A stretch of 64,000 nucleotides of DNA from Heyndrickxia acidicola (GCF_001636425.1 NZ_KV440953.1:2771792-2835791); one strand, 5' to 3'; positions 19,915 to 28,184 are shown, numbered from the stretch's first letter. Notes: generated from the sequence alone by a model not told the origin. Made by a program: numbers and translations.

Positions 19915-21219
19915 TTATTTTTTCACATTAAACATGGTTACCATTCCGCTCATCATGCCATTACTGTCTGTTACATGCTGAGTAATATGACAGTGGAACA
20001 GCCATTTTCCGATTTGATCCGCTGTGAAGGAAAGATCATAGGTCGTACCAGGTGCTGTATTAATCGTATCCATTGTTATAGGAGCTGGCAATGGATACCC
20101 ATCCTGGTTGATTTCCTGGAAGTGCATGCCATGCAGATGCATTGGATGATCCATCATTCCAATATTAATTAAATGAACAAGAATTTTATCTCCGAGCTTT
20201 GCGGGTAATACAGGTGTTGCCGGGTATGACAATCCATTGATGGTATATCCAAATTGTGATGAATCATTGACCATTAGTGTGTATTCGTCCTGATAGCCAG
20301 GATGTACTTGCTTCCATCCCGTTCCTTTTGGTTCAACGATAAAAGGACCAAACAATCCCATGTCCTCCTGTTTCAGCATATCATTCATCGGATGGCTATG
20401 GTACATATAAGAGCCTGGCGGTGATTTCACCGTAAACGTGTACGTCCATGTCTGGCCGGGTTTGATATCCGGCTGGCTGATCCCGCCTGAGCCATCCTGG
20501 TCAAAGGGAACATCCAGGCCGTGCCAGTGTACAGTCGTACCTTCCGATAGGTTGTTTTTAACAATAATTTTAACTTTATCTCCTTGGTTCACCTTGATTT
20601 CAGGCCCTGGAACAGAACCGTTGAAAGCCCACGCTTTTACCTTTTTGCCTGGCTTGACCTGCCACCAGACAGGCTCTGCGGTCAAATGAAAAACTTTATA
20701 GCCATTTTCCATTTTGTAAGGAAGTAACCTTAGACTGTCTGCTTGTTTCGGTTCTCCTGATGTACCAGTACCAAGCGGAGCAGCATTTTCCTTATCATTA
20801 GATGACGTATTCATACTTGAAGGGTCATCCATAGACATCTGTTTCTGATCCGTGACAACCACTTTTCCTACCATATCGGGATGATAGATACAATAGTATG
20901 AGTACGTCCCATTCTTTTTAAAGGTGTAAGAGAACGTTTTTCCCGTCTGCAGATCCTTTGAATCAAATGCTCCTGACTTGCTGGTGACAGTATGCGCTAC
21001 CTCATCCTTGTTTTCCCAGGTGACTTTGGTTCCTTTCGTCACATACACCACATCCGTGGAAAAGGCAGAGCCGGTTATATCGATGTGAACGCTGCCACTG
21101 TGAACGGTATGAGAAACAGCTTTATCTTCCGTGGCCGCTGTTTGAGATTGGCAGCCAGCTGTAACACAGAGCAATATCAGTATAATTAAACTACTAAATA
21201 AACGAAATCTTCTTTGCAT
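19915..21219 (-). CDS. multicopper oxidase with fused N-terminal plastocyanin-like domain (lipoprotein)
   Basis: A 434-residue lipoprotein (lipobox TAGC at about residues 20-23). Residues about 40-125 form a plastocyanin-type cupredoxin with type 1 copper ligands (AHTVTS ... YYCIYHPDM). A two-domain copper oxidase follows: HWHG, HSHPM, HPMHLHG and HCHITQHVTDSNGMM supply the type 1/2/3 ligands. It is likely an outer-surface laccase or cuproxidase-type enzyme, and the extra domain could pass electrons to the oxidase centre. Two-domain laccase-like proteins normally lack this extension. It is monocistronic with a strong terminator. Its substrate (Cu(I), phenols, Mn) is unknown. Confidence 0.88.
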   Translation of the reverse strand: MQRRFRLFSSLIILILLCVTAGCQSQTAATEDKAVSHTVHSGSVHIDITGSAFSTDVVYVTKGTKVTWENKDEVAHTVTSKSGAFDSKDLQTGKTFSYTFKKNGTYSYYCIYHPDMVGKVVVTDQKQMSMDDPSSMNTSSNDKENAAPLGTGTSGEPKQADSLRLLPYKMENGYKVFHLTAEPVWWQVKPGKKVKAWAFNGSVPGPEIKVNQGDKVKIIVKNNLSEGTTVHWHGLDVPFDQDGSGGISQPDIKPGQTWTYTFTVKSPPGSYMYHSHPMNDMLKQEDMGLFGPFIVEPKGTGWKQVHPGYQDEYTLMVNDSSQFGYTINGLSYPATPVLPAKLGDKILVHLINIGMMDHPMHLHGMHFQEINQDGYPLPAPITMDTINTAPGTTYDLSFTADQIGKWLFHCHITQHVTDSNGMMSGMVTMFNVKK

Positions 21220-21961
21220 AAAATCATCAGCTTCCTATATAAAATGAGTTGTTACAGAGAGACTAGAGTAACATCTTCATAAGAACAAAGACTATTCTAC
21301 ATGTCTACTACTACTGTCCTATAATTTCACTTTCGTCTATCAGCGTCAATGGTTCATCCATTGATTTCACGTAAATTTCATATACATTCTTCACAAGATT
21401 TTCATATATCACATAGAGATTGATTTTCCAATCCGAAATATCATTGATATAAAGCACACAGCAAAAAAGGACCCTCTGGTTTGAGAATCCTTTTCTAAAA
21501 TAGAATCTATTGTAGAGTTTTTAGCACCTTGATTTCTTAACCAAGTGTTCCGATGATGTGCGTTACTGAGTGGAAAAGTTGCATTTATACCTCAGTGAAC
21601 ATTTATATACCCTCCTCTCTTTATCATTACAATATGTAAACGGAGGGCAAGTTAATTTAGATCATTTTTTTAAAAAATATTTTTTTCAAAATAAAAAAAT
21701 ACGCACAGAGAGCTATTTAGAACTGGCTTTTTAAATCAAATCAGCCGGAATGATATACATAGTGGAAATAGGGACATAATAGATTGGTATTCACAAGAGT
21801 CGGAGCTACAATGGGGTATATGGTTAGAAAAAAGGGCCGTCTTTTTTAATCGAAATGTGCTTATTATACTGAATGTAAACTGGTAATTTGATTTATATTT
21901 TTATACACATAGCTATGAGTTAACCAGCTCACAGACGGCATATTAAAAAGGAGAGATCATA
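21220..21961. other. 740-bp intergenic region between divergent genes
   Basis: No ORF with a ribosome binding site is seen. A weak hairpin with AAAAGGA/TCCTTTT ends lies at about 21464-21496. The remainder is AT-rich with A/T runs at 21660-21710. Promoters for the copper oxidase (minus) and the oxidoreductase (plus) must lie here but are not clear. Confidence 0.4.
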
Positions 21962-22942
21962 TTGAAAGCATTGTTGCTGGAGAATAAAGGAAAAGTAAAA
22001 GAAATGATGGTTGGTGATATAGAAAAACCAACTCCCAAAAAGGATGAGATTCTTGTTAAAATCAAAGCCACTGCTTTAAATCCCGTTGACTATAAAACAG
22101 GGAGCGGAGGAAATCCAAATTGGACATATCCTCATGTTCTTGGTTTAGACTCAGCCGGTATAGTCGAAGAAACAGGTGCAGATGTTTCCAATATTAAAGC
22201 TGGAGACAGAGTAGTGTTTCATAGTGACTTATCAAAAAAAGGGGGCTTTGCTGAATATAGTGTCACAACCGCTCATACCGTTTCTCTGATTCCAGACGGT
22301 ATTTCATACGAAGAAGCTGCTGCTCTGCCATGTGCAGGCTATACGGCATATCAAGCCTTATTTCATAAGATGCATGCTTCGAAAGGGCAAACCATTTTGA
22401 TTCATGCAGGGGCTGGCGGTGTCGGGGGCTTTGCTATTCAGCTAGCAAAGCATGCTGGACTGACGGTTTTAACTACAGCTTCTTCTTCGAATCATGAGTT
22501 TGTAAAAAGCTTAGGAGCCGATTATGCCATTGACTATCATAAAGAAGACTTTGTAGAAAAAGCACTTGAAATCACAAATGGTACCGGTGTAGAGCTAGTT
22601 CTGGACACTGTGGACCGCGATAATGCGAATAAATCGTTGAAGGCCCTTGCATTTAATGGGCAAATCGCTTTTATTGCGGGACCTCCCAATGTGAATGATG
22701 CGATTTCATTTGCACATCCCCTATCATTCCACCAAATAGGACTTGGAAGTGTACATCAGTCCAATAACACAAGAGAACAGCGCAAACTCTCAGAAATGGG
22801 AAATCATATGCTCTCCCTCCTTAAAGAGGGCAAGCTCAATCCAATGGTAGAGAAAATTATTTCATTAGAAGAAGTGCCAGAGGCTTTAGCTGAATTGGAG
22901 ACTCGCCGGGTGAAAGGGAAAATTGTAGCGAAAATTAACTGA
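21962..22942 (+). CDS. NADPH:quinone oxidoreductase-type zinc-independent alcohol dehydrogenase (MDR)
   Basis: A 326-residue medium-chain dehydrogenase/reductase. The N-terminal GroES-like domain carries NPVDYKTG, and the Rossmann part has the AGAGGVGGFAIQLAK cofactor loop at about residue 150. Zinc ligands of true alcohol dehydrogenases are absent, which places it with quinone oxidoreductases and enoyl reductases of the zeta-crystallin type. The start is TTG with AAGGAGAG upstream. It is monocistronic with its own terminator. The natural substrate is unknown. Confidence 0.88.
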   Translation: MKALLLENKGKVKEMMVGDIEKPTPKKDEILVKIKATALNPVDYKTGSGGNPNWTYPHVLGLDSAGIVEETGADVSNIKAGDRVVFHSDLSKKGGFAEYSVTTAHTVSLIPDGISYEEAAALPCAGYTAYQALFHKMHASKGQTILIHAGAGGVGGFAIQLAKHAGLTVLTTASSSNHEFVKSLGADYAIDYHKEDFVEKALEITNGTGVELVLDTVDRDNANKSLKALAFNGQIAFIAGPPNVNDAISFAHPLSFHQIGLGSVHQSNNTREQRKLSEMGNHMLSLLKEGKLNPMVEKIISLEEVPEALAELETRRVKGKIVAKIN

Positions 22943-22944
22943 TT

Positions 22945-22978
22945 AAAAAAGCAAGCACATTGACGTGCTTGCCTTTTT
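22945..22978 (+). terminator. terminator of the MDR gene
   Basis: GCAAGCAC (22951-22958) and GTGCTTGC (22965-22972) form a perfect stem with 6-nt loop, then CTTTTT. Confidence 0.88.
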
Positions 22979-23231
22979 AGCTTTATGCTGGTTTTTTTGG
23001 GGGGATAAACAGCGTTATTCCTGCCCCTTGAGTTTTAGTAATGCTACAGGTAATGCTATGCACTCGACATGTGTGGATTGTATTTGGCAACACAATGGAT
23101 GTTGGTGGGTTTATCAACTTTCCTTTATCTTAAAAGATTGCTTACCCGGAGGTACATATAATAAATCAATGTAAGCATTTATCTAGGATAAGCAGACAAT
23201 CTCTTAACAAACGGAATCTATACAATCCTTA

Positions 23232-23292
23232 TTGTACTAAAGCACCCGTTCGTATTATAAGATCAGCCAGATATTTCTGGTTGATCATTTTT
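23232..23292. repeat. cassette-boundary-like repeat R0 (ACTAAAGCACCCGTT plus hairpin)
   Basis: GTACTAAAGCACCCGTTCGTA is followed by the stem GATCAGCCAG / CTGGTTGATC and TTTTTT. The core (A/C)TAAAGCAC(C/T)CGTT recurs at 25410-25424, and AAGCACCCGTT alone at 26132-26142; related versions lie at 24961, 26063 and 26807. The hairpin can end transcription on the plus strand. Confidence 0.55.
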
Positions 23293-23309
23293 TATATCGA
23301 TATATGATA

Positions 23310-23500
23310 GCGGTAGCCGGGGTAGAACGTAAGCACCCGTGGGACTAGACATAGATCCCGTCAACCAAACAGTTCGTCCCCTACTTGTAGAAAAACGATT
23401 GAGGCTGGTTGGGACAAAGATCCCGTATAACAAGCGAAGCTGTCACACTAAAGAAGGATTAGGGGTACCGGCTAATTTTCAAGGAGGAGGAGATTTTAGA
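23310..23500 (+). ncRNA. possible bridge-RNA region of the IS110 remnant
   Basis: In IS110 elements the guide (bridge) RNA is encoded in the non-coding end just upstream of the transposase. The roughly 190 bp here carry repeated GATCCCGT words (23356 and 23423) and GGTTGGGAC, consistent with a structured leader. No folding could be run, and the element is dead, so this is only a candidate. Confidence 0.25.
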
Positions 23501-23623
23501 ATGAATACGGTATTAGGTCTGGTTATCGCAAAAGGTGAAAGTCAGGTTCAAGCATACTTAGAAAAGAAAAAGCCTATTTTAGAAAATTCGTTATACTATG
23601 CAAAAACTTCTTCAGAAGAATGA
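23501..23623 (+). pseudogene. IS110 transposase, N-terminal fragment
   Basis: Forty codons starting at ATG 23501. The opening MNTVLGLVIAKGESQVQAYL matches the IS110 DEDD (RuvC-like) start, which normally reads GLDVSKGES. The first catalytic Asp is replaced by Val. A stop follows after about 40 residues, compared with roughly 400 in intact transposases. Clearly inactive. Confidence 0.8.
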
Positions 23624-23829
23624 ACTGTGAATGGCTACTCTGTTGTGTTAATCGCCGTTAGTTCAATAAAACATATGTATTTTTATAAAAATATCAATCG
23701 AAATGACAGTTAGATTGGCAGTTCAATTGACACGTTAATTGGCAATGACTTTTAAAAATACAACAATCACTTGTCCTTTAAATTTATTATTTCATTAAAT
23801 AAAATGCACCTAAAAACAGAATCCTTTTT

Positions 23830-24381
23830 TTATATTTCATAGTTTCTAAATTTCGTATTTACTTTTTCGCAACGATTTGTATATTTTTTGTTACTTAAAA
23901 TGGAATAATAAGTGGTTTCTATCTTCGATCCACTCTTGTTGCTTGTAAGATGAATTTTATTAGGATTAAGCTTTTCATCGATAATGATAATTTTTTCTTC
24001 CCCTTCCCCAAGGATGTCGACGTACTTGAACCTTAGTTCTACTTCAATTTCTTCATTTGGCCCAGTTATTTCATCAGTCAAAGGTTGGTGATTATAGCCT
24101 TTTATTTTGAATTCATTTACTTGAGCTGGTGCATTTCCAACATTTTTAATTTTAATGGATTGAATATTAGGCGTATGCTCGTCAACGCTTTCTACATCCA
24201 CGATAATAATGGGTCTTAAACTATTTTCTGTTTGTTTTTCCGCTATCCCCATAGATCTTTTATTTTGAAATATAGTAATTAATGTAAAAACAACTACAAG
24301 AAGTGTCATTAAATCATACAATCCATTCAAAAAACCAGAATTATTGTTACAGAATTTGATTATTTCTCTTATTTCTCCCAA
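23830..24381 (-). CDS. hypothetical membrane-anchored protein
   Basis: A protein of about 183 residues with one strong hydrophobic helix (LMTLLVVVFTLITIF, about residues 23-40) followed by a soluble, beta-rich domain (RPIIIVDVES ... IKIKNVGNAPAQVNEFKIKGY). The latter resembles CARDB/DUF-type immunoglobulin-like segments that follow membrane anchors in many phage-defence or exopolysaccharide accessory proteins, but no family can be named. The TTG at 24381 is chosen because AGAGAGG precedes it; the longer ATG version has no site. It is very AT-rich compared with the core genes, as is its surrounding island. Confidence 0.6.
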   Translation of the reverse strand: MGEIREIIKFCNNNSGFLNGLYDLMTLLVVVFTLITIFQNKRSMGIAEKQTENSLRPIIIVDVESVDEHTPNIQSIKIKNVGNAPAQVNEFKIKGYNHQPLTDEITGPNEEIEVELRFKYVDILGEGEEKIIIIDEKLNPNKIHLTSNKSGSKIETTYYSILSNKKYTNRCEKVNTKFRNYEI

Positions 24382-24792
24382 TATAAATTTCCTCTCTATA
24401 ATTTCTATTTTTATATATAGCATATATTTCGCTTCAAAGTATTTATTTTCCACATACTATGTTAAACCATTCATACACCAAATGGGATACATTTATTATT
24501 ATGGCCTGGGGATAGACCTACGGAAACTATTTGTAACTAGTTTCTTCTATTATTTATGTGAATATTGGGGAAAATAATTGTAACCTAACGATCAGATCAA
24601 CTAGTAGTTACAATTTAATCAACAACACCAAATTAGACAGAGATGTTGGAAGTGTACGATCGGATCAGTAACATCGTTCTCCAAGAATTAAGTTGAAATT
24701 AGAACGTAACTCTGTACGGGAGTTGGATAAGTCCGATTGAATTTATTCGGGAACAGCCTTTAATAAGCCAATTTAGGGGGGAGTTGAGAAAG
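24382..24792. other. 410-bp stretch in the island without an identifiable gene
   Basis: No ORF with a ribosome binding site was found on either strand. The words GATCAGATCAACTAGT and GATCGGATCAGTAAC (24591-24675) and the repeated GGAGTTGNNNAAGTC (24719 and 24780) suggest decayed repeats. Confidence 0.35.
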
Positions 24793-24942
24793 TCAGTTGG
24801 TAACTAGTGCTGTTACACCTAAATTTAAGTAAAAGTAACCGGTTTTCTCCATTTTAGGGGAAAGGGGTAACCCCGTATAATCACCATTTCCTGCAACTTT
24901 TATTTCTTCTAAAAATTGTTTATGCGTTTTTCTTTTTGTCAT
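24793..24942 (-). pseudogene. 49-codon ORF, probable remnant of an endonuclease-like gene
   Basis: The frame has a strong ribosome binding site (GGGGGAG) and opens MTKRKTHKQFLEEIK...GNGDYT. Similar openings (K-x-T-H-x-E-F with a later G-D-x-Y) occur in N-terminal domains of HNH or VSR-type endonuclease relatives of Bacillus and phages. The rest of such a protein is missing. It may be a truncated relic or a short unknown gene; the family link is tentative. Confidence 0.35.
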
Positions 24943-24960
24943 CTTTCACTCCCCCGCCAT

Positions 24961-25020
24961 TCCTTCTTCCACTAACCTGACCCGTCAGTACAAGAAGAAG
25001 AAAGCTGCCAAGATGGCAGC
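24961..25020. repeat. cassette-boundary-like repeat R1
   Basis: TCCTTCTTCCACTAACCTG with CAAGAAGAAG forms an imperfect dyad around CCCGTCAG, followed by the perfect stem GCTGCCA-aga-TGGCAGC (25004-25020). On the minus strand the hairpin comes first and the dyad ends about 10 nt before the next gene's ribosome binding site. It has the same build as R2 and R3. Confidence 0.6.
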
Positions 25021-25134
25021 CGTTATTTCTCCTTATTTTAAATTGAATGAATTTAGTTTGCGTTAACACTTATATACAGTACATATTTTATAATAGAGAA
25101 TAATATATTAATAATAATTAAAGGAGGTTACTTT

Positions 25135-25287
25135 ATGTTTCATCTTTATATTGTTGAAGAAATTAAGCCGGGAGATTGGCGGATAACCACTGGTACTCCA
25201 AGCCCCGGTAAAATATCTGTACAATCCTATGCAACTGAAACAGAAGCTAGAAAGGCATTGCACGAAAAAAGTTATAGTTTTGAGTAA
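25135..25287 (+). CDS. small hypothetical protein, 50 aa
   Basis: This short gene has an ideal AAGGAGG 7 nt before ATG and a consensus TATAAT at 25089-25094. The product starts MFHLYIVEE and contains KPGDWRITTGTP and an E-T-E-A-R-K-A-L helix. It has no signal or membrane segment. It has the appearance of a small beta-beta-alpha protein; no family is recognised. It is the only plus-strand gene between the island's repeats. A GC-containing hairpin with TTTTTT follows at about 25295-25325. Confidence 0.65.
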   Translation: MFHLYIVEEIKPGDWRITTGTPSPGKISVQSYATETEARKALHEKSYSFE

Positions 25288-25330
25288 GAACAAAAGCGAG
25301 TCCGTTTAATGGCCGGGCTTTTTTCATTTT

Positions 25331-25360
25331 GGCTCTGTTAAACTCTGGTGTTAATTTTTA
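25331..25360. repeat. left terminus of the MITE-like repeat
   Basis: GGCTCTGTTAAACTCTGGTG matches the left end of copy C (GGCTTTGTTAAAGGACTCTG) but the rest of the element is absent. It is immediately followed by unrelated sequence. Confidence 0.45.
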
Positions 25361-25425
25361 AAAAAAGACAAGACCGAAATTAACCGTCTTTGTTTATAAA
25401 GCTTGTTTAACTAAAGCACTCGTTC

Positions 25426-25533
25426 AGTTAAAGATTATGGATAATTAATTTGAAGGTGTTTTTATTTAAATACACCTTTAGTTAAAGATTATGGATAATT
25501 AATTTGAAGGTGTTTTTATTTAAATACACCTTT
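25426..25533. repeat. 54-bp tandem duplication covering the 3' end of the Nudix gene
   Basis: The segment beginning AGTTAAAGATTATGG is repeated exactly at 25426 and 25480 (period 54). Each unit contains the AAGGTGT / ACACCTT hairpin. The second unit supplies the last codons and stop of the Nudix gene. The first unit abuts a TTTAACTAAAGCACTCGTT boundary-like motif (25406-25424). Confidence 0.85.
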
Positions 25534-25986
25534 TCTTTTGGAAAGCCAATCTTCTAAGGCATCGTCGTGTTGTCTTGTGAATAATTTCGGTATTTGGTCT
25601 ATTGGGAAGTATTTTAAATCTAAAGTCTCAATACCATCTGCGGTAAGTTCCCCATCAATTGGCTTGCATTGAAAAAAATGAGTGATAGTCTGAGCTTTAT
25701 CTCCGTTCGGAAACTCACCAGAATATTTAGAGTAGACACCTATAAGATGTTCAACCTCAACATTTAATCCTGTCTCCTCAAGTATTTCTCGTTTAGCGGT
25801 TTCTTCAAGAGATTCTCCAAGTTCCATAGCACCACCTGGAAAACCCCACTCATTTCTATCTCCCCGTTTTTGTAAAAGAATTTCATTTCGTTCGTTATAA
25901 ACAATACCTCCAGCAAAATTAAGAAATATTAAATCGTGCCCTACTTTTCCCCGAATATAACGAATGTAGTCCTTATTTGTAGTCAT
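25516..25986 (-). CDS. Nudix hydrolase
   Basis: A 156-residue Nudix protein. The complete Nudix box (G-x5-E-x7-R-E-x-x-E-E-x-G) lies at about residues 52-74, in GGAMELGES ... REILEETGL. It hydrolyses a nucleoside diphosphate linked to another moiety; the substrate is unknown and the general form is that of the MutT/ADP-ribose-pyrophosphatase-like group. GGGAGG precedes the ATG. It is a stand-alone gene between boundary repeats R2 and the 54-bp tandem duplication, which includes its stop codon. Confidence 0.9.
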   Translation of the reverse strand: MTTNKDYIRYIRGKVGHDLIFLNFAGGIVYNERNEILLQKRGDRNEWGFPGGAMELGESLEETAKREILEETGLNVEVEHLIGVYSKYSGEFPNGDKAQTITHFFQCKPIDGELTADGIETLDLKYFPIDQIPKLFTRQHDDALEDWLSKRKGVFK

Positions 25987-26062
25987 AAATTCCCTCCCAT
26001 TTATATATAAAATACAAATTAATTATATATTAAATAGAAGAAAATGGTAATAAAAATGATAT

Positions 26063-26150
26063 TATTCCTTCTTCAACTGCGCGTTAGTTCCATAAGAAAA
26101 AGGCTGCCGCAGCAACCCCACTTTTTAACACAAGCACCCGTTTGTTGAGG
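26063..26150. repeat. cassette-boundary-like repeats R2 and R5
   Basis: TTCCTTCTTCAACTGCGCGTTAGTTCCATAAGAAAAAGG, then GCTGC/GCAGC, matches R1 and R3. A second core, CAAGCACCCGTTTGTTG, follows at 26131-26147. Two boundary-like units therefore stand side by side between the Nudix gene and the methyltransferase. The coordinates cover both. Confidence 0.55.
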
Positions 26151-26183
26151 TATTTAAAAAATAATATCTGGATTGTTATTCTT

Positions 26184-26741
26184 TTAATCTTTTTTAGCAT
26201 CAACTATCAGAGAAACAAAACCCAGATTTCCGTTTTGGTTTCTATGGTCAAAGCGTTTTGATCGATAGATAAATCCTTGATTTTCATCCCAGTCATTATA
26301 ACGGAATTTACCATCTTCATCGCAGTATTCTAAAAGGTTGACCTTTAAACCAGCCTCTTCAAACATTGAAGTAATAGTCTTATAATTATGTACAATTTTA
26401 TGACTTGCTGCGGGATGGTCTTCAGGTCCTGGTCCTCCTACTTGTACACCTGTTTGATAATCTTTATCAGGGAAAAAGCCATCGGGTACAGCACAACGAA
26501 TATATCCTCCAGGCTTTAAAAATTCAAAGCATATCCTTGCAGCTTCAACCCCTTCTTCATAAGTTAAATGTTCCCAAACGTGTTCAGCTAAAATAGCTTC
26601 TAACGAGTTTATTGGAAATTTCCCCTCCCAGTCAACTCGTCTTAATAAATTCAATTCTGTTTCTTGAGTTTGAAGCCATTTGGGATTGTTATTATATTCT
26701 CCTCCACCAATAACAACTTTTAAATTCTCTTGTGTAATCAT
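26184..26741 (-). CDS. predicted SAM-dependent methyltransferase (COG4627-like)
   Basis: A 185-residue protein. Its start (VVIGGGEYNNNPKWLQTQETELNLL) lacks a canonical GxGxG motif I, but the later AEHVWEHLTYEEGVEAARICFEFLKPGGYIRCAVPDG is the motif IV/V region of methyltransferases of the COG4627 group. These proteins are found scattered in small-gene islands of Bacillus. The substrate is unknown. The ribosome binding site GAGAGGGTGG is good. It lies between boundary repeats R2 and R3. Confidence 0.7.
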   Translation of the reverse strand: MITQENLKVVIGGGEYNNNPKWLQTQETELNLLRRVDWEGKFPINSLEAILAEHVWEHLTYEEGVEAARICFEFLKPGGYIRCAVPDGFFPDKDYQTGVQVGGPGPEDHPAASHKIVHNYKTITSMFEEAGLKVNLLEYCDEDGKFRYNDWDENQGFIYRSKRFDHRNQNGNLGFVSLIVDAKKD

Positions 26742-26806
26742 TCAACCACCCTCTCCATTCATCAATTAAAAACTAATTTAATATTTCTCTTTTGGGATTG
26801 AAATCA

Positions 26807-26866
26807 CCTTCTTCTTGAATTAACCTGCCCCTTTAGCTTAAGAAGAAAAAAGCTACCACAGTAGGT
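26807..26866. repeat. cassette-boundary-like repeat R3
   Basis: CACCTTCTTCTTGAATTAACC and TTTAGCTTAAGAAGAAAAAAG form an imperfect dyad around CTGCCC, followed by the CTAC-CACA-GTAG hairpin. It has the same order and orientation as R1 and R2. Confidence 0.55.
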
Positions 26867-26910
26867 CCATTGATTAGCTAAACCCTATTAGGGATAACAA
26901 AAAGTTTCCA

Positions 26911-27774
26911 CTAAAACTTATTTCTTGATTTAATAATGATAAAAGATGGTCTCCTTTTTTCATTAATTAATTTTGGCATTTTTTCTAATCCAATTGGAAT
27001 TGGTTGAGGTTCAATAATTTTCTCGATAAAAAGTTCATTGTCAATAAGAGTATTAATTAAAGTTGAAATAGTTCTATGGTATGTAATGACCCCATCTATA
27101 TACCAATGTTGCTCTCTTTTTCCTTCTTCTTGATAATTATCTAAAGCCCAATGTAGCTTTCTGTCTTCATTATCCTTAATCCAATTATTCATTTCTTTTC
27201 GAGCTGTTACGATTGGATGTTCTGTAGAAAAGATAAATTCACCATTGTTATTTAATAATCCACTAATTTTCTTTACTAGCTGCGTGTAATCTTCTATATA
27301 GTGAATGGCTAAAGAACTTATGATTAAGTCGAATTTTTGATTTAGTACTTTAAGATCTTCTATAGGCATACACATATAAACTATATTTTCGTGATGATTA
27401 TTTATTTGAGCCTGTTCAATCATATTTTTAGAAATGTCTATTCCTATTACCCTTGAGGCGCCGTTTTCTATACAATATCTCGAGAAATGGCCTGTTCCAC
27501 ATCCTAAATCTAATACTGACTTATCCTTTAGATTAGATATTGTCGATTTAATTGCCGGCTGTTCAACGAAATCATTATAAGTTATCCCACTTTTACGTAG
27601 TTTGGCGTTAACTTTGAAGGTGTCATCGAATTGCTCATCTGAAATGTCAGGCAGACTTAGTTGTTGGAATTGGATACCAACGTGGTTACAAAGAATATCG
27701 AGACGTCCAAATGTATTTACTGTTTGTTCTACAATAGAGATACAGTGTTGTTTGTCTCTCAAGTCACCAGGCAT
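26911..27774 (-). CDS. chimeric ORF: SDR fragment fused to a methyltransferase
   Basis: The first about 56 codons are the middle of an SDR ([32 protein letters not shown]). From about residue 57 on the protein is a class I methyltransferase: [15 protein letters not shown] is motif I, GIDISKNM strand 2, and [13 protein letters not shown] motif IV. Methyltransferases of this kind normally start with some 15 extra residues ahead of the KLRxSxITYNDF-like segment; these are replaced by SDR sequence, so a deletion joined the two genes in frame. Whether it is made is doubtful, because the SDR start region upstream is broken. No internal start with a ribosome binding site is evident. Confidence 0.7.
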   Translation of the reverse strand: MPGDLRDKQHCISIVEQTVNTFGRLDILCNHVGIQFQQLSLPDISDEQFDDTFKVNAKLRKSGITYNDFVEQPAIKSTISNLKDKSVLDLGCGTGHFSRYCIENGASRVIGIDISKNMIEQAQINNHHENIVYMCMPIEDLKVLNQKFDLIISSLAIHYIEDYTQLVKKISGLLNNNGEFIFSTEHPIVTARKEMNNWIKDNEDRKLHWALDNYQEEGKREQHWYIDGVITYHRTISTLINTLIDNELFIEKIIEPQPIPIGLEKMPKLINEKRRPSFIIIKSRNKF

Positions 27775-28184
27775 TAGAAAACAACGTTGTCCGAGTTGTT
27801 CAATCCTCGTTTTTGTTCTATTTGCATCCTAATGTTCATCTAAGTATGAAATTGCAACATCTGCGCCTTCTTTAGCAAACGCAATTGCTACTGCTGCACC
27901 AATACCACTGTCCCCCCCCCCGTAGTAAGTGCTACTTTTCCTTTTAACTTTCCACTCCCTTTATAGTTCGGGTTTTCGATAATTGGAAGGGGTACCATAA
28001 ATTTTTTCACTCCGGGATGGCTCAGCTGGCGCTGTTCAGGTAAACTTAGCGGAATTTCTTCGTAACGTGTGAGTTTTCCATAGTTAGGGTACATGGGATA
28101 AGGTTGAGTTTTCATGTTCGCTTTAAACATTTGTTGCATTTGCTTTATTTGGTCTAATTGAAGGCTTTGATCCTTTTGTTCCAA
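27606..28184 (-). pseudogene. short-chain dehydrogenase (YhdF / general stress protein 39 type), broken
   Basis: The N-terminal part (28184 leftward, GGAGG upstream) reads like YhdF-type SDRs up to NPNYKGSGKLKGKVALTTGG. A run of ten G (27912-27921 on the plus strand as C) then shifts the frame within the cofactor loop TGG(D)SGIG. The correct frame resumes with AVAIAFAKEGADV, meets an in-frame TAG after SYLDEH (about 27830), and continues into the fused ORF. The C-terminal half is gone, replaced by a methyltransferase. So there are at least three lesions. Confidence 0.8.

Larger units (their letters stand above)
23293..23720 (+). mobile_element. remnant of an IS110-family element (left end and transposase N-terminus)
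   Basis: The stretch contains the non-coding leader typical of IS110 elements, a strong ribosome binding site (AAGGAGGAGG) and about 40 codons of a transposase N-terminus, followed by degraded coding sequence. Frames downstream of the stop at 23621-23623 still show transposase-like NGYSVVLI. The right part of the element is missing. Confidence 0.7.

Noticed and set aside
21260-21320. Copper-responsive operator upstream of the multicopper oxidase
   Set aside because: CTACATGTCTAC only partly resembles TACAnnTGTA; not enough to call.
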